From Candidatus Methanoperedens sp. BLZ2 (GTDB lineage: Archaea > Halobacteriota > Methanosarcinia > Methanosarcinales > Methanoperedenaceae): a stretch of DNA of 64,000 nt. Shown in pieces: positions 35,463 to 45,352 of this stretch. The DNA is taken from NCBI RefSeq assembly GCF_002487355.1, contig NZ_NTMG01000027.1, positions 1-64,000 of the forward strand, read 5' to 3'. The first letter of the stretch is position 1. The number at the start of each line of letters is the position of its first letter. The notes below the pieces were generated by a model. The model searched no databases. It saw only the letters and a program-made list of their open reading frames with translations, and was not told where the DNA came from. The position numbers and the translations under genes are program-made.

Positions 35463-36728
35463 ATGAGTCACGTCATCGGATTAAAATGCAGGGAATGTGG
35501 AACTGAGTACCCTGCAGGTATCCAGAATACATGTTATGAGTGCTTCGGGCCTCTTGAAGTCAATTACGATTGGGATTATATTTCAGATCATATAAGCAAA
35601 GAGAAGATTGCTGCGGGTCCAAAATCCATATGGAGATATGCGGATATGCTGCCCCTTGAATCGGAGAAGCGTGTCGACCTTGGTGCTGGTTTTAATAAAT
35701 TGCATCGGGCCCGGCGTCTGGGAGCAGCGCTGGGGCTTGATGAACTCTATATCCTTGATGAGTCGGTAAATCCCACAAATTCATTTAAGGACAGGGTAAC
35801 ATCTGTTGCAATTTCAAAGGCTCTTGAATTCGATATCAAAGCCGTGGGATGCGCAAGTACAGGAAACCTTGCAGCAGCAGTAGGCGCCCATGCGGCAAAG
35901 GCAGGACTTCCTGCATATATTTTCATACCAGCCACGATCGAGCTTGGCAAGATCGTGCAGATGCTCATCTACGGGCCAAATGTCATTGCTGTGGAAGGTA
36001 CATACGACGATGCCAACAGACTTGCAAGCGAGGTTGCAGATTCCCATCCTGACTGGGCTTTCGTGAATATCAATATCCGCCCATATTATACTGAAGGTTC
36101 AAAGACGCTGGCTTATGAAACTGCCGAACAGTTGAACTGGCAGGTTCCTGACCATGTTGTTGCACCCCTGGCCAGCGGAGCGCTACTTTGTGCTATTTCC
36201 AGAGGATACAAGGAACTTGAACGCGTTGGCCTCGTTGACAAAGCAGATTTCAAGATATCAGGGTCACAACCGCTGAACTGTTCCCCTATATCCACTGCTG
36301 TCCAGAGCAACAGCGAAGTCGTTCCTGTCCGGAATTTCGAGACCGTTGCTCACAGCCTTGCAATAGGCAATCCTGCAGACGGCTATTATGCAAAGAAGAC
36401 CATCCTTGATTCGGGCGGTTTTGCGGCATCACCTACTGATACTGAGATAATTGAAGCGATACATCTTCTTGCAAGAACAGAGGGCATATTCACAGAACCG
36501 GCAGGCGGCACAACAGTTGCAGGTTTAAAGAAGCTTGTTGAAAGCGGGCATATCCAGAAAGATGAAAGGGTCGTTGTCTATGTGACCGGAAATGGTCTTA
36601 AGGCACAGGATACCCTGCTCAAGTCATTGCAGCGCCCGCCTGTGATAAAACCCATGATCAGCGAGTTTGAACGTCTTTTTGCGCCAAAACTTGATATTCA
36701 TGAACAGAAGGCGGCTGTAGCGATATAA
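35463..36728 (+). CDS. thrC: Threonine synthase
   Basis: The enzyme converts O-phosphohomoserine to threonine with PLP. The 421-residue protein has an N-terminal zinc-like CRECGTEY/CYECFG pair, the PLP lysine in NPTNSFKDRVTSVAIS, the phosphate-binding GCASTGNLAAAVGAHAAKAG loop and EPAGGTTVAGL. The ATG at 35463 is preceded by GAGGTGA. It is followed by the ubiquitin-like gene. Confidence 0.95.
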   Translation: MSHVIGLKCRECGTEYPAGIQNTCYECFGPLEVNYDWDYISDHISKEKIAAGPKSIWRYADMLPLESEKRVDLGAGFNKLHRARRLGAALGLDELYILDESVNPTNSFKDRVTSVAISKALEFDIKAVGCASTGNLAAAVGAHAAKAGLPAYIFIPATIELGKIVQMLIYGPNVIAVEGTYDDANRLASEVADSHPDWAFVNINIRPYYTEGSKTLAYETAEQLNWQVPDHVVAPLASGALLCAISRGYKELERVGLVDKADFKISGSQPLNCSPISTAVQSNSEVVPVRNFETVAHSLAIGNPADGYYAKKTILDSGGFAASPTDTEIIEAIHLLARTEGIFTEPAGGTTVAGLKKLVESGHIQKDERVVVYVTGNGLKAQDTLLKSLQRPPVIKPMISEFERLFAPKLDIHEQKAAVAI

Positions 36729-36759
36729 AGATGTAAAGGTAAAGATAAAGGTGATTTAA

Positions 36760-37035
36760 ATGGTTAAAATAAGATTCTCTTCAGCATTAAGCAATGTGAC
36801 ACATGCACGCGAAACGATACTTGAATTAGGGGATACGACTGTAAAAGCAGTTCTTGATAAGCTCATCCAGCAGTTCGGCCCTGATTTTGAGAAACGTATT
36901 CTTGATAAGGGCGAAGTACGAAGATTCGTGAATTTATACGTGAACGGCGAGGATATAAGACACTTAAGCGGTCTTGACAGTCCTGTTAAGGATGCGGATG
37001 AGATATCAATTCTCCCTGCTGTTAGCGGTGGATAA
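36760..37035 (+). CDS. MoaD/SAMP-like ubiquitin-fold protein
   Basis: This 91-residue beta-grasp protein ends SILPAVSGG; the C-terminal Gly-Gly is the site for adenylation and thiocarboxylation. In archaea such proteins serve as sulfur carriers for molybdopterin or thiolated tRNA, or as SAMP protein modifiers. It lies near moaC and in the same window as a mobB-moaE fusion, so a molybdopterin role is plausible. Confidence 0.85.
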   Translation: MVKIRFSSALSNVTHARETILELGDTTVKAVLDKLIQQFGPDFEKRILDKGEVRRFVNLYVNGEDIRHLSGLDSPVKDADEISILPAVSGG

Positions 37036-37058
37036 AATTTTCATTTCTTTTGAGGCTC

Positions 37059-37424
37059 ATGGATATTAAGGATTTGAAATTTGAAGATGGACTGATCACG
37101 GCTATAGCCCAGGATCACAAAACCGGGGAAGTTCTCATGGTCGCATTCATGGACAGGGAAGCTCTCCAAAAGACCATCGAGACAAAAAGAGGTTATTACT
37201 GGAGCAGGTCAAGGCGCAAACTCTGGAAGAAAGGAGAAAGCTCAGGACATGAGCAGATCGTTCATGATATTTTGATAGACTGCGACGCTGACGCTATTGT
37301 GCTCAAGATCGAGCAGATAGGAGGCGCCTGCCATACCGGATACAGGTCATGTTTCTACAGGACGATCGATGGTGAGATTATCGGGGAGAAGTTATTCGAG
37401 CCAGAGGATGTTTATAAGAAATAA
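37059..37424 (+). CDS. hisI: Phosphoribosyl-AMP cyclohydrolase
   Basis: HisI opens the purine ring in histidine biosynthesis and needs zinc and magnesium. The protein of about 121 residues has the family motifs [34 protein letters not shown] and [18 protein letters not shown] at 37050 could add three residues. It is a single-domain form without HisE. Confidence 0.95.
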   Translation: MDIKDLKFEDGLITAIAQDHKTGEVLMVAFMDREALQKTIETKRGYYWSRSRRKLWKKGESSGHEQIVHDILIDCDADAIVLKIEQIGGACHTGYRSCFYRTIDGEIIGEKLFEPEDVYKK

Positions 37425-37427
37425 TCC

Positions 37428-38084
37428 TCACTTAAGCCGTCCTGTATAAAAGCGAACTCTCAATAATATATATAGTATCAACCAGCCGATAATTATCAAA
37501 ATAAGATTACCGAGATATCTATTAACAAACTGCATGTTAATTGTAATGCCATAGGCTAAAGATATTATAAGGAATACAGAAAGAAGAATCGCGGTATTCC
37601 AGGAAATATCTGATATCAGGGAAATGTTTTTTCCAGGTTTGACTATATAGATGCGCTTTAAATATTGCAGCTTGATGACACTTATTTTCGTTCGAATCTG
37701 TGTGCCTATCGGAGGATGTTGTTTTTCAAAACCTGAAATACTTACCTTTATTTCGAATATAGCCCTGCGTAAATATAATTGTAGTGTAGAGTACAGATTT
37801 TTTAGAATGATGTCCATATTTCTAATAAATTTTGATCCATGATGTCCTATGAAATCCGAACCAACTGAAATGCGTTCCTTAGCAGGGTTGAGCCTTTCCA
37901 TGTTACCTTCAGGCAGCGCAAGCTCAAAAAAACGAATTGCTATGCCTAAGATAAGGGAATAATAAACATATATGGCAAGATTTTCAGCGAGTTCATCATC
38001 ACCAATAGCAAGTGCTACAGCAGTAACTGTAAGAATCAAAAGTGCAATTAAAAACGGGTAGTTTGAAGGGGGCCAGTCATTCAT
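37428..38084 (-). CDS. Hypothetical four-helix membrane protein
   Basis: I do not recognise this 218-residue protein. It has two N-terminal membrane segments (FLIALLILTVTAVALAI, IYVYYSLILGIAIRFF), a basic cytoplasmic middle of about 80 residues, and two C-terminal segments (TAILLSVFLIISLAYGI, ILIIIGWLILYILL). It converges on hisI with a 3-bp gap. Confidence 0.6.
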   Translation of the reverse strand: MNDWPPSNYPFLIALLILTVTAVALAIGDDELAENLAIYVYYSLILGIAIRFFELALPEGNMERLNPAKERISVGSDFIGHHGSKFIRNMDIILKNLYSTLQLYLRRAIFEIKVSISGFEKQHPPIGTQIRTKISVIKLQYLKRIYIVKPGKNISLISDISWNTAILLSVFLIISLAYGITINMQFVNRYLGNLILIIIGWLILYILLRVRFYTGRLK

Positions 38085-38112
38085 TGTAACTCAACCATAC
38101 ATGATGTGGAAT

Positions 38113-38141
38113 GAACTCGAAGCCCGTAAGGGAATTGAAAT
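38113..38141. other. Orphan CRISPR-repeat-like sequence
   Basis: GAACTCGAAGCCCGTAAGGG followed by AATTGAAAT resembles archaeal CRISPR repeats, with a CCC-GTAA-GGG mini-hairpin and the GGGAATTGAAA(C/T) ending. It occurs once; there are no spacers or cas genes. A second hairpin-like CCCTTCCGATAGGG lies 20 bases later. It may be a dead repeat, or chance. Confidence 0.3.
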
Positions 38142-38222
38142 TGAACCTAGTCATAAAGCCCCTTCCGATAGGGAGTGGTAGTTTACAATATTAACTAAAC
38201 ATTTATAAGTCATAAATGCCAC

Positions 38223-40364
38223 CTAATCCATCTTTTGATAATTTTTATATATCAATATAATAAACATCAAAAAAATTGATAGATAATAATATAAAACTAC
38301 CGGTTTATACAAATCAAATCGTTCTTGATACACATAAGAAATGGAAAAATTTTGGTTTTCACTGACATTAATATTCCAGGAATTATATCCTCTATTTTCT
38401 TTTATTGCATAATATTTATTATGGGTATCTTTTAGTATCCAGTTATTATCAAATTTATTGTATAGAATAATTGATTTAGTGTCTTTAGAAACAAATAAGT
38501 TATATTTTGTCGGCTTTAATTGCACATAATCTACACTAAGTGGAACTTTTTCTGCGTTAAACATTTGAATTTTATTATTGTTTTTCAAATGAAATATGGT
38601 GTAATCTTTTGTATCATCTATACTATAAGTTAAATTACTATTTTTTAAAAATGATACAAAATCATTTGTTAATCTTACATTATTGGGGTCAAAAAAAGCG
38701 TCATTTGTATGTTTATCAAATAAAATATAGTTTATATCTGTATCTTTAATTGCATCAAAATTACCATTCCATAATGAAACAATTTGATCTGTAGGATCGT
38801 ATTGACCATATACATTATTAGTCGTTGGTAAATAATATTTAACTATAGAAGCACCACCATATCCCCAATCATAAAAATAGTACACATTACTTATAGGTAC
38901 ATAAAGTATAGAATTTATATCGTCATAAGAATTAAATTTGGCATTAAATTCATCATAATAATATGGTATTTTAATAGTTGAATTGTGACGGATATCGGCT
39001 TGATTTGGATTTGGTTGTATTACAGTGTAATTAAAATATGCATCGGTAAATAAAGGGGTCATAATATAAATTATATTAATAAAAAGTATAATTCTAAATA
39101 GTTTCACATTTTTTTTATATAATAATATAAACCAATAATATAAAATAGGAATAAATACAACTCCCCAAAAAATCATTGTTTTTACATAAGCATTCCTGAA
39201 AAATTGATAAAAACCTATGTCATATAGAAAGTGATTGATAAAACCAAACGGTTCCCTGAAACCCATTACGAATCCCAGCATTGTCAAGTAAATTATTATT
39301 AAAAACAGGATTGTTTTTCTGTGTTTTTTTGAATATAATAAAAGCAAAGTAGGTTGAACAGTATATACAAAAAAACCAGTAATAATAAAAAATATATTCT
39401 CATTATATAGACTGATCAGTTGTGTAAAATATCTTCCTTGTGAGTCTTTTAAAAGCCACCCTAATCCTCTAAACTGATATAATAAAGTTGAATATTCAAA
39501 GTTTCTCTTGAAATATTCAAGATTTGAAACCGTTGATATAAGCTCTTGATTTATAGGACTACTCCAGAAATAAAAATAATTAACTATCCAGTAGAGATTG
39601 GGGATGATAAAAAAAATTGCCAATAGAACATTAATGGTAATTATAAAAAATTTTAATCTAATATCTTTTCTGATAAAAAAAATACCATTTAAAATTAATA
39701 TAGCAATGCCAAGTATTAGATGAGGGGATATATCTGGAATACTAACTGAAAACAGCGGAGTGATCAGGGCTAACAAAACTATTTTTAAGGTGTCAATCTT
39801 TTTATGCAAATAGTAACTATTGTATATCTTATAGAGCAATGAGAAAAATAATGGAATTAATGTATAAATTATTACTATCTGGATATATCCAAACTGCAAA
39901 TTTATAAGAGTGTATAAATTGAAAACAAAAAAAAGCGGTAATATAATATTTTTTAAAAAAAAATTTCTGAATTTGAAGATTGATAAAAAATAACTAAAAA
40001 ATATAAACTGTAATACAAACAAAACACCTATGATAAATCTCTGATAAATTTCAAAACTATTAAAAAAACTGTAAATTAAATTTAGTACATAATATGCTAT
40101 ATACCTGCCCTGGAATAAATTGAAACCCTGGCTATAAATACTCCAGGAACTTTCAATAAAAGATAATTGTTTTGCCGGATTTAATCCTAAATATTCCCAA
40201 TCATTGTTATAAAGAATGTAACCTTTTGGAATTAATAGGAATGGCAAAATAAAAAGCAACAATGCTGTAAATATATAATAACATTTATTGTATTTTGATC
40301 GTTTTATAGAATTTTTATTTGTCATAGAGAAATTGGCTCTATTATTTTTCTTTTCAACTGTCAT
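38223..40364 (-). CDS. Large polytopic membrane protein of glycan operon
   Basis: This 713-residue AT-rich gene encodes about 12 membrane segments (for example YIFTALLLFILPFLLIPKGY, FIIGVLFVLQFIFFSYFLSI), then a long extracellular C-terminal part of about 250 residues and a last membrane helix. The topology resembles GT-C glycosyltransferases or YfhO-like proteins, but I cannot see a clear catalytic motif. It overlaps the upstream methyltransferase-glycosyltransferase gene by 4 bp. Likely works on lipid-linked glycans. Confidence 0.6.
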   Translation of the reverse strand: MTVEKKNNRANFSMTNKNSIKRSKYNKCYYIFTALLLFILPFLLIPKGYILYNNDWEYLGLNPAKQLSFIESSWSIYSQGFNLFQGRYIAYYVLNLIYSFFNSFEIYQRFIIGVLFVLQFIFFSYFLSIFKFRNFFLKNIILPLFFVFNLYTLINLQFGYIQIVIIYTLIPLFFSLLYKIYNSYYLHKKIDTLKIVLLALITPLFSVSIPDISPHLILGIAILILNGIFFIRKDIRLKFFIITINVLLAIFFIIPNLYWIVNYFYFWSSPINQELISTVSNLEYFKRNFEYSTLLYQFRGLGWLLKDSQGRYFTQLISLYNENIFFIITGFFVYTVQPTLLLLYSKKHRKTILFLIIIYLTMLGFVMGFREPFGFINHFLYDIGFYQFFRNAYVKTMIFWGVVFIPILYYWFILLYKKNVKLFRIILFINIIYIMTPLFTDAYFNYTVIQPNPNQADIRHNSTIKIPYYYDEFNAKFNSYDDINSILYVPISNVYYFYDWGYGGASIVKYYLPTTNNVYGQYDPTDQIVSLWNGNFDAIKDTDINYILFDKHTNDAFFDPNNVRLTNDFVSFLKNSNLTYSIDDTKDYTIFHLKNNNKIQMFNAEKVPLSVDYVQLKPTKYNLFVSKDTKSIILYNKFDNNWILKDTHNKYYAIKENRGYNSWNINVSENQNFSISYVYQERFDLYKPVVLYYYLSIFLMFIILIYKNYQKMD

Positions 40365-42190
40365 GATATCATTGATCTAATAATGGAACTTTCTCTCAAT
40401 ATCGTTTCTTTAAGATCAAAATTCGAAGCTTCTAACTGGGCTTTTTTAAATAACAAATTTAGTTTATCTTTGTCACTTAAAATATCAAATGTTGATTTCT
40501 TCAGTTTATCATAATTTTCACACAATATAACACTATTCAAACTTCCAAATACCTCTTCAAAGATTCTGTTCTTATAGGTAACTACTGGAGTACCGCATGC
40601 TATGGCTTCAGCTATTACAAGTCCTAATCCCTCTTTTGCGATCGTAGGGAAAATTAATAAACTGGATTTACCTAAATAAATAAATCTTTTTTCAACCATA
40701 AAACCAAGCACTTCAATATTGTCATTAAGTTCCAATTCCTTAATTTTGTTTTTAACAGAACTGAGACATGAACCATCCCCAATAACGATTGCTCTGAACA
40801 AAGGATTTATTTTTTGATATTCTTTACAGAGTGCAATAAAATCAAATATACCTTTATATTCTTCAATTCTTGACATGAAACATAAGTCATAAACTTTTTC
40901 ATTGTATGTGTACATGCCCATTCTGGCAATATCAATTCCATGATAATTAACTTCAAATTTTTCATAAGGAATATCTTTATTTGAAAGTGATTTTTTTACT
41001 CCGTCTGTAAGACAAATTATAACATCACAACGCCTCAATAATACTAATGTTATATATGCAGAAATAGACCTGATACAACTATCTGTTAAACTATTATTTT
41101 CATGTCTGTAGTTTGAATATATATTGAAATAGCTATTTCCATTACCTTCATAAATGGTAATCTGACATTTTGCTATAAGCTTTTTATTAAATAATTTAGC
41201 TACAACAAAACATGGCAAAAAATCAGCAGCATTGGTTGTTGGGGAGTAGACTAAATCTATAATTTTTATTTTCTCGATGAGCTTAACTGATGCAAGGAAA
41301 AACCAATAGATAAAGTCAATGACATCCAATAACGGATGAAAAGTTTTTTCTATTGGTAATTGTAATTCTGAAATATTTATATTATCTTTTTTTGTGAAGA
41401 TTCCATTTTTTGTTTGAACAATTTCAAAATTATACTCTTTTAGACCTTCAAATGTATCTTTAGTTATTTTTTCACCACCACCGAAAGTGCCAGGATTTCT
41501 CCATCCATTAGGATTAGCTAAACACGATCCTATAGTAAATTTAGATTTTTCGTAAACTGTATACATATTCTGAGGCATCAGGCCGTACCAGGTTAAACCC
41601 CACTTATAAAAAACTTCTTTGAAATTATGTTTTTTCATAATATTTTTCATCGATTTTCGAGTGAAAAAACGAACATGGGGATTATTAGGATAAAAGAATT
41701 TCTCCCAAAAAAATATTGATATTATCATTTTTTTTAATAAATTAAAATCTGGCGTAATTAAAATCAATTTTCCACCAGGTTTTAAAATTCGATAACATTC
41801 AGAAAGTGTCATATCGACGTCCAGGAGATGTTCGATCACATCTGTCATAATAATTGTATCAAATTGTTCCTCCTTATAGGGTAGTTTAGTATCAGCTGAA
41901 CCCTGGGTATATTTAAGCCATGGATGCTTTTCTTTTCCTCTTTTTATTGCATTTTCTGAAATTTCTAAAGCTTCAATTGATTTAATTGATTTATGATTGT
42001 CTTTTAAAAAATTGATAAAGATTCCTTCACCTGCTCCAATATCTAAAACATCTTCACCAATGAACCTTCTAATATTTAAATAAAATATTTTAAGTTCTTT
42101 TATTGGCCATTTTGGAATATCTGCTACATGCATATCATTATCTGATTGAGGATTGCTCCAATATTTTTCATAATAATTTGATTTTTTCAT
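40361..42190 (-). CDS. Methyltransferase-glycosyltransferase fusion
   Basis: The protein has an N-terminal class I SAM methyltransferase domain (about 1-240 from the ATG; motif I VLDIGAGEGIFINF, then IIMTDVIEHLLDV) and a C-terminal GT4 glycosyltransferase (about 320-600; LCFMSRIEEYKGIFDF and LIFPTIAKEGLGLVIAEAIA with the E-x7-E pair). I use the ATG at 42190; a TTG at 42229 would add 13 residues. A fused enzyme could add and methylate one sugar. It is part of the AT-rich operon. Confidence 0.85.
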   Translation of the reverse strand: MKKSNYYEKYWSNPQSDNDMHVADIPKWPIKELKIFYLNIRRFIGEDVLDIGAGEGIFINFLKDNHKSIKSIEALEISENAIKRGKEKHPWLKYTQGSADTKLPYKEEQFDTIIMTDVIEHLLDVDMTLSECYRILKPGGKLILITPDFNLLKKMIISIFFWEKFFYPNNPHVRFFTRKSMKNIMKKHNFKEVFYKWGLTWYGLMPQNMYTVYEKSKFTIGSCLANPNGWRNPGTFGGGEKITKDTFEGLKEYNFEIVQTKNGIFTKKDNINISELQLPIEKTFHPLLDVIDFIYWFFLASVKLIEKIKIIDLVYSPTTNAADFLPCFVVAKLFNKKLIAKCQITIYEGNGNSYFNIYSNYRHENNSLTDSCIRSISAYITLVLLRRCDVIICLTDGVKKSLSNKDIPYEKFEVNYHGIDIARMGMYTYNEKVYDLCFMSRIEEYKGIFDFIALCKEYQKINPLFRAIVIGDGSCLSSVKNKIKELELNDNIEVLGFMVEKRFIYLGKSSLLIFPTIAKEGLGLVIAEAIACGTPVVTYKNRIFEEVFGSLNSVILCENYDKLKKSTFDILSDKDKLNLLFKKAQLEASNFDLKETILRESSIIRSMIS

Positions 42191-42236
42191 AAAATCTGTC
42201 TCTACTTCGTATCTTAGTGCAGCAATCAATTATTTT

Positions 42237-43400
42237 TTATATTGTCTCGAATAACTTAATGATATCTTTACAATGATTTTCCCACGAGTTTTGTAAAGCC
42301 ACATTATAGTACACATTCATTAGATCATTATATTCAGTTGTCTTCAGATTCAAAATATAATTTATACTAAACATGTAGTCATTGATATTATTCTCTTGCG
42401 GTAATTTAGTTTTTATGCTTTGTGGGAACAAATCCGCTACACCAGAATTAATAGTAAAAATCGATGGACAACCACTTGCTGCTGCTTCTAATATAGTCAT
42501 ACCGAAGGCTTCTCGACATGGATGAACCAAAAATAAAGCATTTTGATAATATTTTCCCAGGTCTTCCTCATTGACTGGCCCGATCAGCTCAATCCATTTT
42601 TCAAGTCTATTTTTGAATATTAATGTTTGATACTCTTCCCTCAGTTCAACCGGATAAAAAGCGCCAATAATCTTTATTTTTATTTTATTATTAAGTTGTG
42701 TCCACATATCAATAAGAAATTGAAAATTCTTACCTTCATCCCATTTCGTAACAGCAATCGCATAATTTTCTTTATTATATTTAACTTGACTCAAATCAAT
42801 AACTTCACAACCGTTATAGACCGGATGATATTTTTCATATCGTGGAAAATTTTTTTTCATTTCAGAAATCATGTTGGGGAATGCTAAAATCGTTTTTGAA
42901 TTGTTAATAATTTCTCCATCTAATTTATTTGCTATTGGTGTCAAAAATGGTAGAAATTTTCCTAATACTTTAGTTCCATACTTTTGATTTAAAATGTAAA
43001 TAATAGAATCATGAATAAAGCAAATATAAGGAATATGCTTTTTTCTCCAGATAGATATTGAAGAAAATGCTGTGTAAGTCCCATGAGTAATAAATACATC
43101 AAATTCCTGGTTTTTAATAAATTTGTAAATTATAAAATAATAAAAAACATGGAAAAATGAAAAAAAAGAAAATAAAGGAAACTTGAAATTAAACTTGTAG
43201 TACCAGGGAAGTCGATCGCTCAAATATATTGTTCTGATTTTGTTTTCATTAAGTAAATCATGATAACCTGGCTTTTTATTGCGCCTTAAGACAACAAGAG
43301 TCGCATTATATCCCATCTTTCTGAAATATTTTGTTTCCATAATAGCAACCTTTTGGAATCCTCCGGAAATCAGTTCATCAATCAGGATTGCTATTTTCAT
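42237..43400 (-). CDS. GT4-family glycosyltransferase
   Basis: This 387-residue GT-B fold enzyme begins KIAILIDELISGGFQKVAIM and has the donor-binding NYAIAVTKWDEGKNFQFLID and FLVHPCREAFGMTILEAAAS motifs. It should transfer a sugar from a nucleotide donor to a lipid-linked or surface glycan. It starts 2 bp from the upstream GT2 gene. Confidence 0.88.
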   Translation of the reverse strand: MKIAILIDELISGGFQKVAIMETKYFRKMGYNATLVVLRRNKKPGYHDLLNENKIRTIYLSDRLPWYYKFNFKFPLFSFFSFFHVFYYFIIYKFIKNQEFDVFITHGTYTAFSSISIWRKKHIPYICFIHDSIIYILNQKYGTKVLGKFLPFLTPIANKLDGEIINNSKTILAFPNMISEMKKNFPRYEKYHPVYNGCEVIDLSQVKYNKENYAIAVTKWDEGKNFQFLIDMWTQLNNKIKIKIIGAFYPVELREEYQTLIFKNRLEKWIELIGPVNEEDLGKYYQNALFLVHPCREAFGMTILEAAASGCPSIFTINSGVADLFPQSIKTKLPQENNINDYMFSINYILNLKTTEYNDLMNVYYNVALQNSWENHCKDIIKLFETI

Positions 43401-43401
43401 T

Positions 43402-44229
43402 TCAGTCGTTCCTCATGAAATTAAACATCCAAATTTTAATTTTATATGGTATAATATATTTAGTCGTACTTATACCGAAGTTATATATTTTATCAGATAA
43501 TGTCATCGAATAACCATAGCCACTTGAGTATTTGTTCCTTATTTCCAGAGTCATAGTCTCCATTTTCTGGATTTTTGAAATCGTCGTAGAATTTTTATGT
43601 ACCCTATATTTAAGCAAAATCTCCTGTATGTTGGCAAATTTGTATCTCATACCAATCCTGAACCATAAATCCAGATCCTCAGCCAGAGGGTATTTTGGGT
43701 CATAATATCCAATATTATTAAAAACCTCTTTTCTAATCATACTAACAGGCTGTGCAATAGGGCAATATAGAAAAATTCTATTTCGCAAGTTTGAATCATC
43801 TTCATAGTATTTTCTCACTCCAATAATCTTACCACTCTCAGTGTCAAACAACTCTATAAATCCGCCTACGACTCCACAATCATTGTGTTTCTCCATATAT
43901 TTGTATTGTTTCTCGAATCTTGTAGATATTGAAATATCGTCAGCATCGGCTACAGCGATATATTTTCCCTTAGCATATTTCGTCCCTTTTGTTCTGGATT
44001 CGGCTAATCCTAATATACTTTCATTTCTTAGGATTATAATTCTTTTATCTATCTTCGAAAAATCCTCTATTATTTTGTAACTATTATCGGTAGAAGGGTC
44101 ATAAACAATAATAAATTCAAAATCAGTAAATGTTTGGTTTAAAATACTTTTAAATGCATCTTTGAGATACGCTTCTGCATTATAGACTGGCATTACTACT
44201 GATATTTTAGGTGACTCATAATTCATCAT
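43402..44229 (-). CDS. GT2-family glycosyltransferase
   Basis: This 275-residue GT-A enzyme begins PKISVVMPVYNAEAYLKDA and has the metal-binding DADD in YIAVADADDISISTRFE and a later EDLDLWFRIG base region. No C-terminal membrane helix is present. A second ATG follows the first directly. Confidence 0.9.
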   Translation of the reverse strand: MMNYESPKISVVMPVYNAEAYLKDAFKSILNQTFTDFEFIIVYDPSTDNSYKIIEDFSKIDKRIIILRNESILGLAESRTKGTKYAKGKYIAVADADDISISTRFEKQYKYMEKHNDCGVVGGFIELFDTESGKIIGVRKYYEDDSNLRNRIFLYCPIAQPVSMIRKEVFNNIGYYDPKYPLAEDLDLWFRIGMRYKFANIQEILLKYRVHKNSTTISKIQKMETMTLEIRNKYSSGYGYSMTLSDKIYNFGISTTKYIIPYKIKIWMFNFMRND

Positions 44230-44299
44230 TTAATATACTCCTCCTAAAAGAATGGTTAGTTTTAATTTCCAAAAGTTGAAAATAAGGATCTTCATGTTA

Positions 44300-45232
44300 T
44301 TATTTCTCAAATTTCTTTGCAAGGGATTCATATGGTAAAGTCACAATAATTATTATAAAGCCAATAATAAATAAGGCTATTAAACCTCTTGATTCTATTC
44401 CTGGAAATATATAGGGATTAATTAATTGTTTGAAGAGATACATCCCTGCCACAAATGCTGTTAGCATAATAGTTGAGTCGCGAAACATTTTTGTATAATA
44501 TTGTAATACGCCGAAACGTGATGCTACTGCAACAGTATCAAGAAAAATGTTGAGTACGGTCTTGAAATTTATCCTCCCAAATCCTTTTCTTGTGAATTTC
44601 AAAATTATAGGTGCTTCCACGATTTTATAGCCAAACCGGGTGGCATAAGCTAAAAATTCCACATCAAAAGCATATCTTTTAACGCGCATCATTGGAAAGA
44701 TTTTTTGCACGGTTTCTCTTCTCATCAACTTGAAGCCTGCCTGTGTATCCCTGATTTTCAGTTGCAGCAGTAATCTTAAGACGATATTGTACATCTGGCT
44801 CAAGAATCTCCTGATTAATGGATAATATTCTATCGCGGAAAAGGGATGTCTCTTACTTCCAACTACTATATCCGCATCGTTTTTCAACATGTACTCAAAT
44901 AAGATGCTTATCTGCCCCGGATCAAGTTCCATATCAGCATCAAGAAATGTGACCAGATCCTTTGTTATAAAGGTTATTCCATATTTTATAGCATAGCCCT
45001 TACCTCTGTTTTGTTTAGAACCTACAATTTTAACATTATCAAATCGTTCTGAGGTCGCCTCATTAAAAGTACCATCTGTAGATCCATCATCCACCACAAT
45101 TATTTCATGGTCTATTCCAATTTTGTTGAAAAGATCCCTGACGTGTTTTATTGTTTTAAGAACCCGTCCCTCTTCATTGTAAGCTGGAATTATTACCGAA
45201 AGTCCTTCTGTTTTGATTTCCAAAAACGCCAT
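44300..45232 (-). CDS. Membrane-anchored GT2, dolichyl-phosphate type
   Basis: This 310-residue protein has a GT2 domain (LSVIIPAYNEEGRVLKTIKH, IVVDDGSTDGTF, VTFLDADMELDPGQ) like dolichyl-phosphate glucose or mannose synthases and archaeal AglD-like enzymes, then two C-terminal membrane helices (STIMLTAFVAGMYLF, GLIALFIIGFIIIIVTL). It probably makes a lipid-linked sugar donor for the operon. Confidence 0.88.
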   Translation of the reverse strand: MAFLEIKTEGLSVIIPAYNEEGRVLKTIKHVRDLFNKIGIDHEIIVVDDGSTDGTFNEATSERFDNVKIVGSKQNRGKGYAIKYGITFITKDLVTFLDADMELDPGQISILFEYMLKNDADIVVGSKRHPFSAIEYYPLIRRFLSQMYNIVLRLLLQLKIRDTQAGFKLMRRETVQKIFPMMRVKRYAFDVEFLAYATRFGYKIVEAPIILKFTRKGFGRINFKTVLNIFLDTVAVASRFGVLQYYTKMFRDSTIMLTAFVAGMYLFKQLINPYIFPGIESRGLIALFIIGFIIIIVTLPYESLAKKFEK

Positions 45233-45299
45233 CTCCCTACTCTTGGTACTCCAACATTTTTAGAAATAATCTCATATATGAAAAAATTAAATTTTTTAA

Positions 45300-45340
45300 A
45301 AGATTATCAAAAGAAGGAATGGAGAGTAACATCTCCATCC
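45300..45340 (-). terminator. Hairpin terminator of the PGF-pre-PGF gene
   Basis: On the minus strand, GGATGGAGATGTTACTCTCC and the following bases form a stem (TGGAGA with TCTCCA, extended by GGA/TCC) just beyond the stop codon, with a T-rich stretch after it (CTTCTTTTGATAATCTTTT). Confidence 0.6.
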
Positions 45341-45352
45341 TTTAAATTGATG

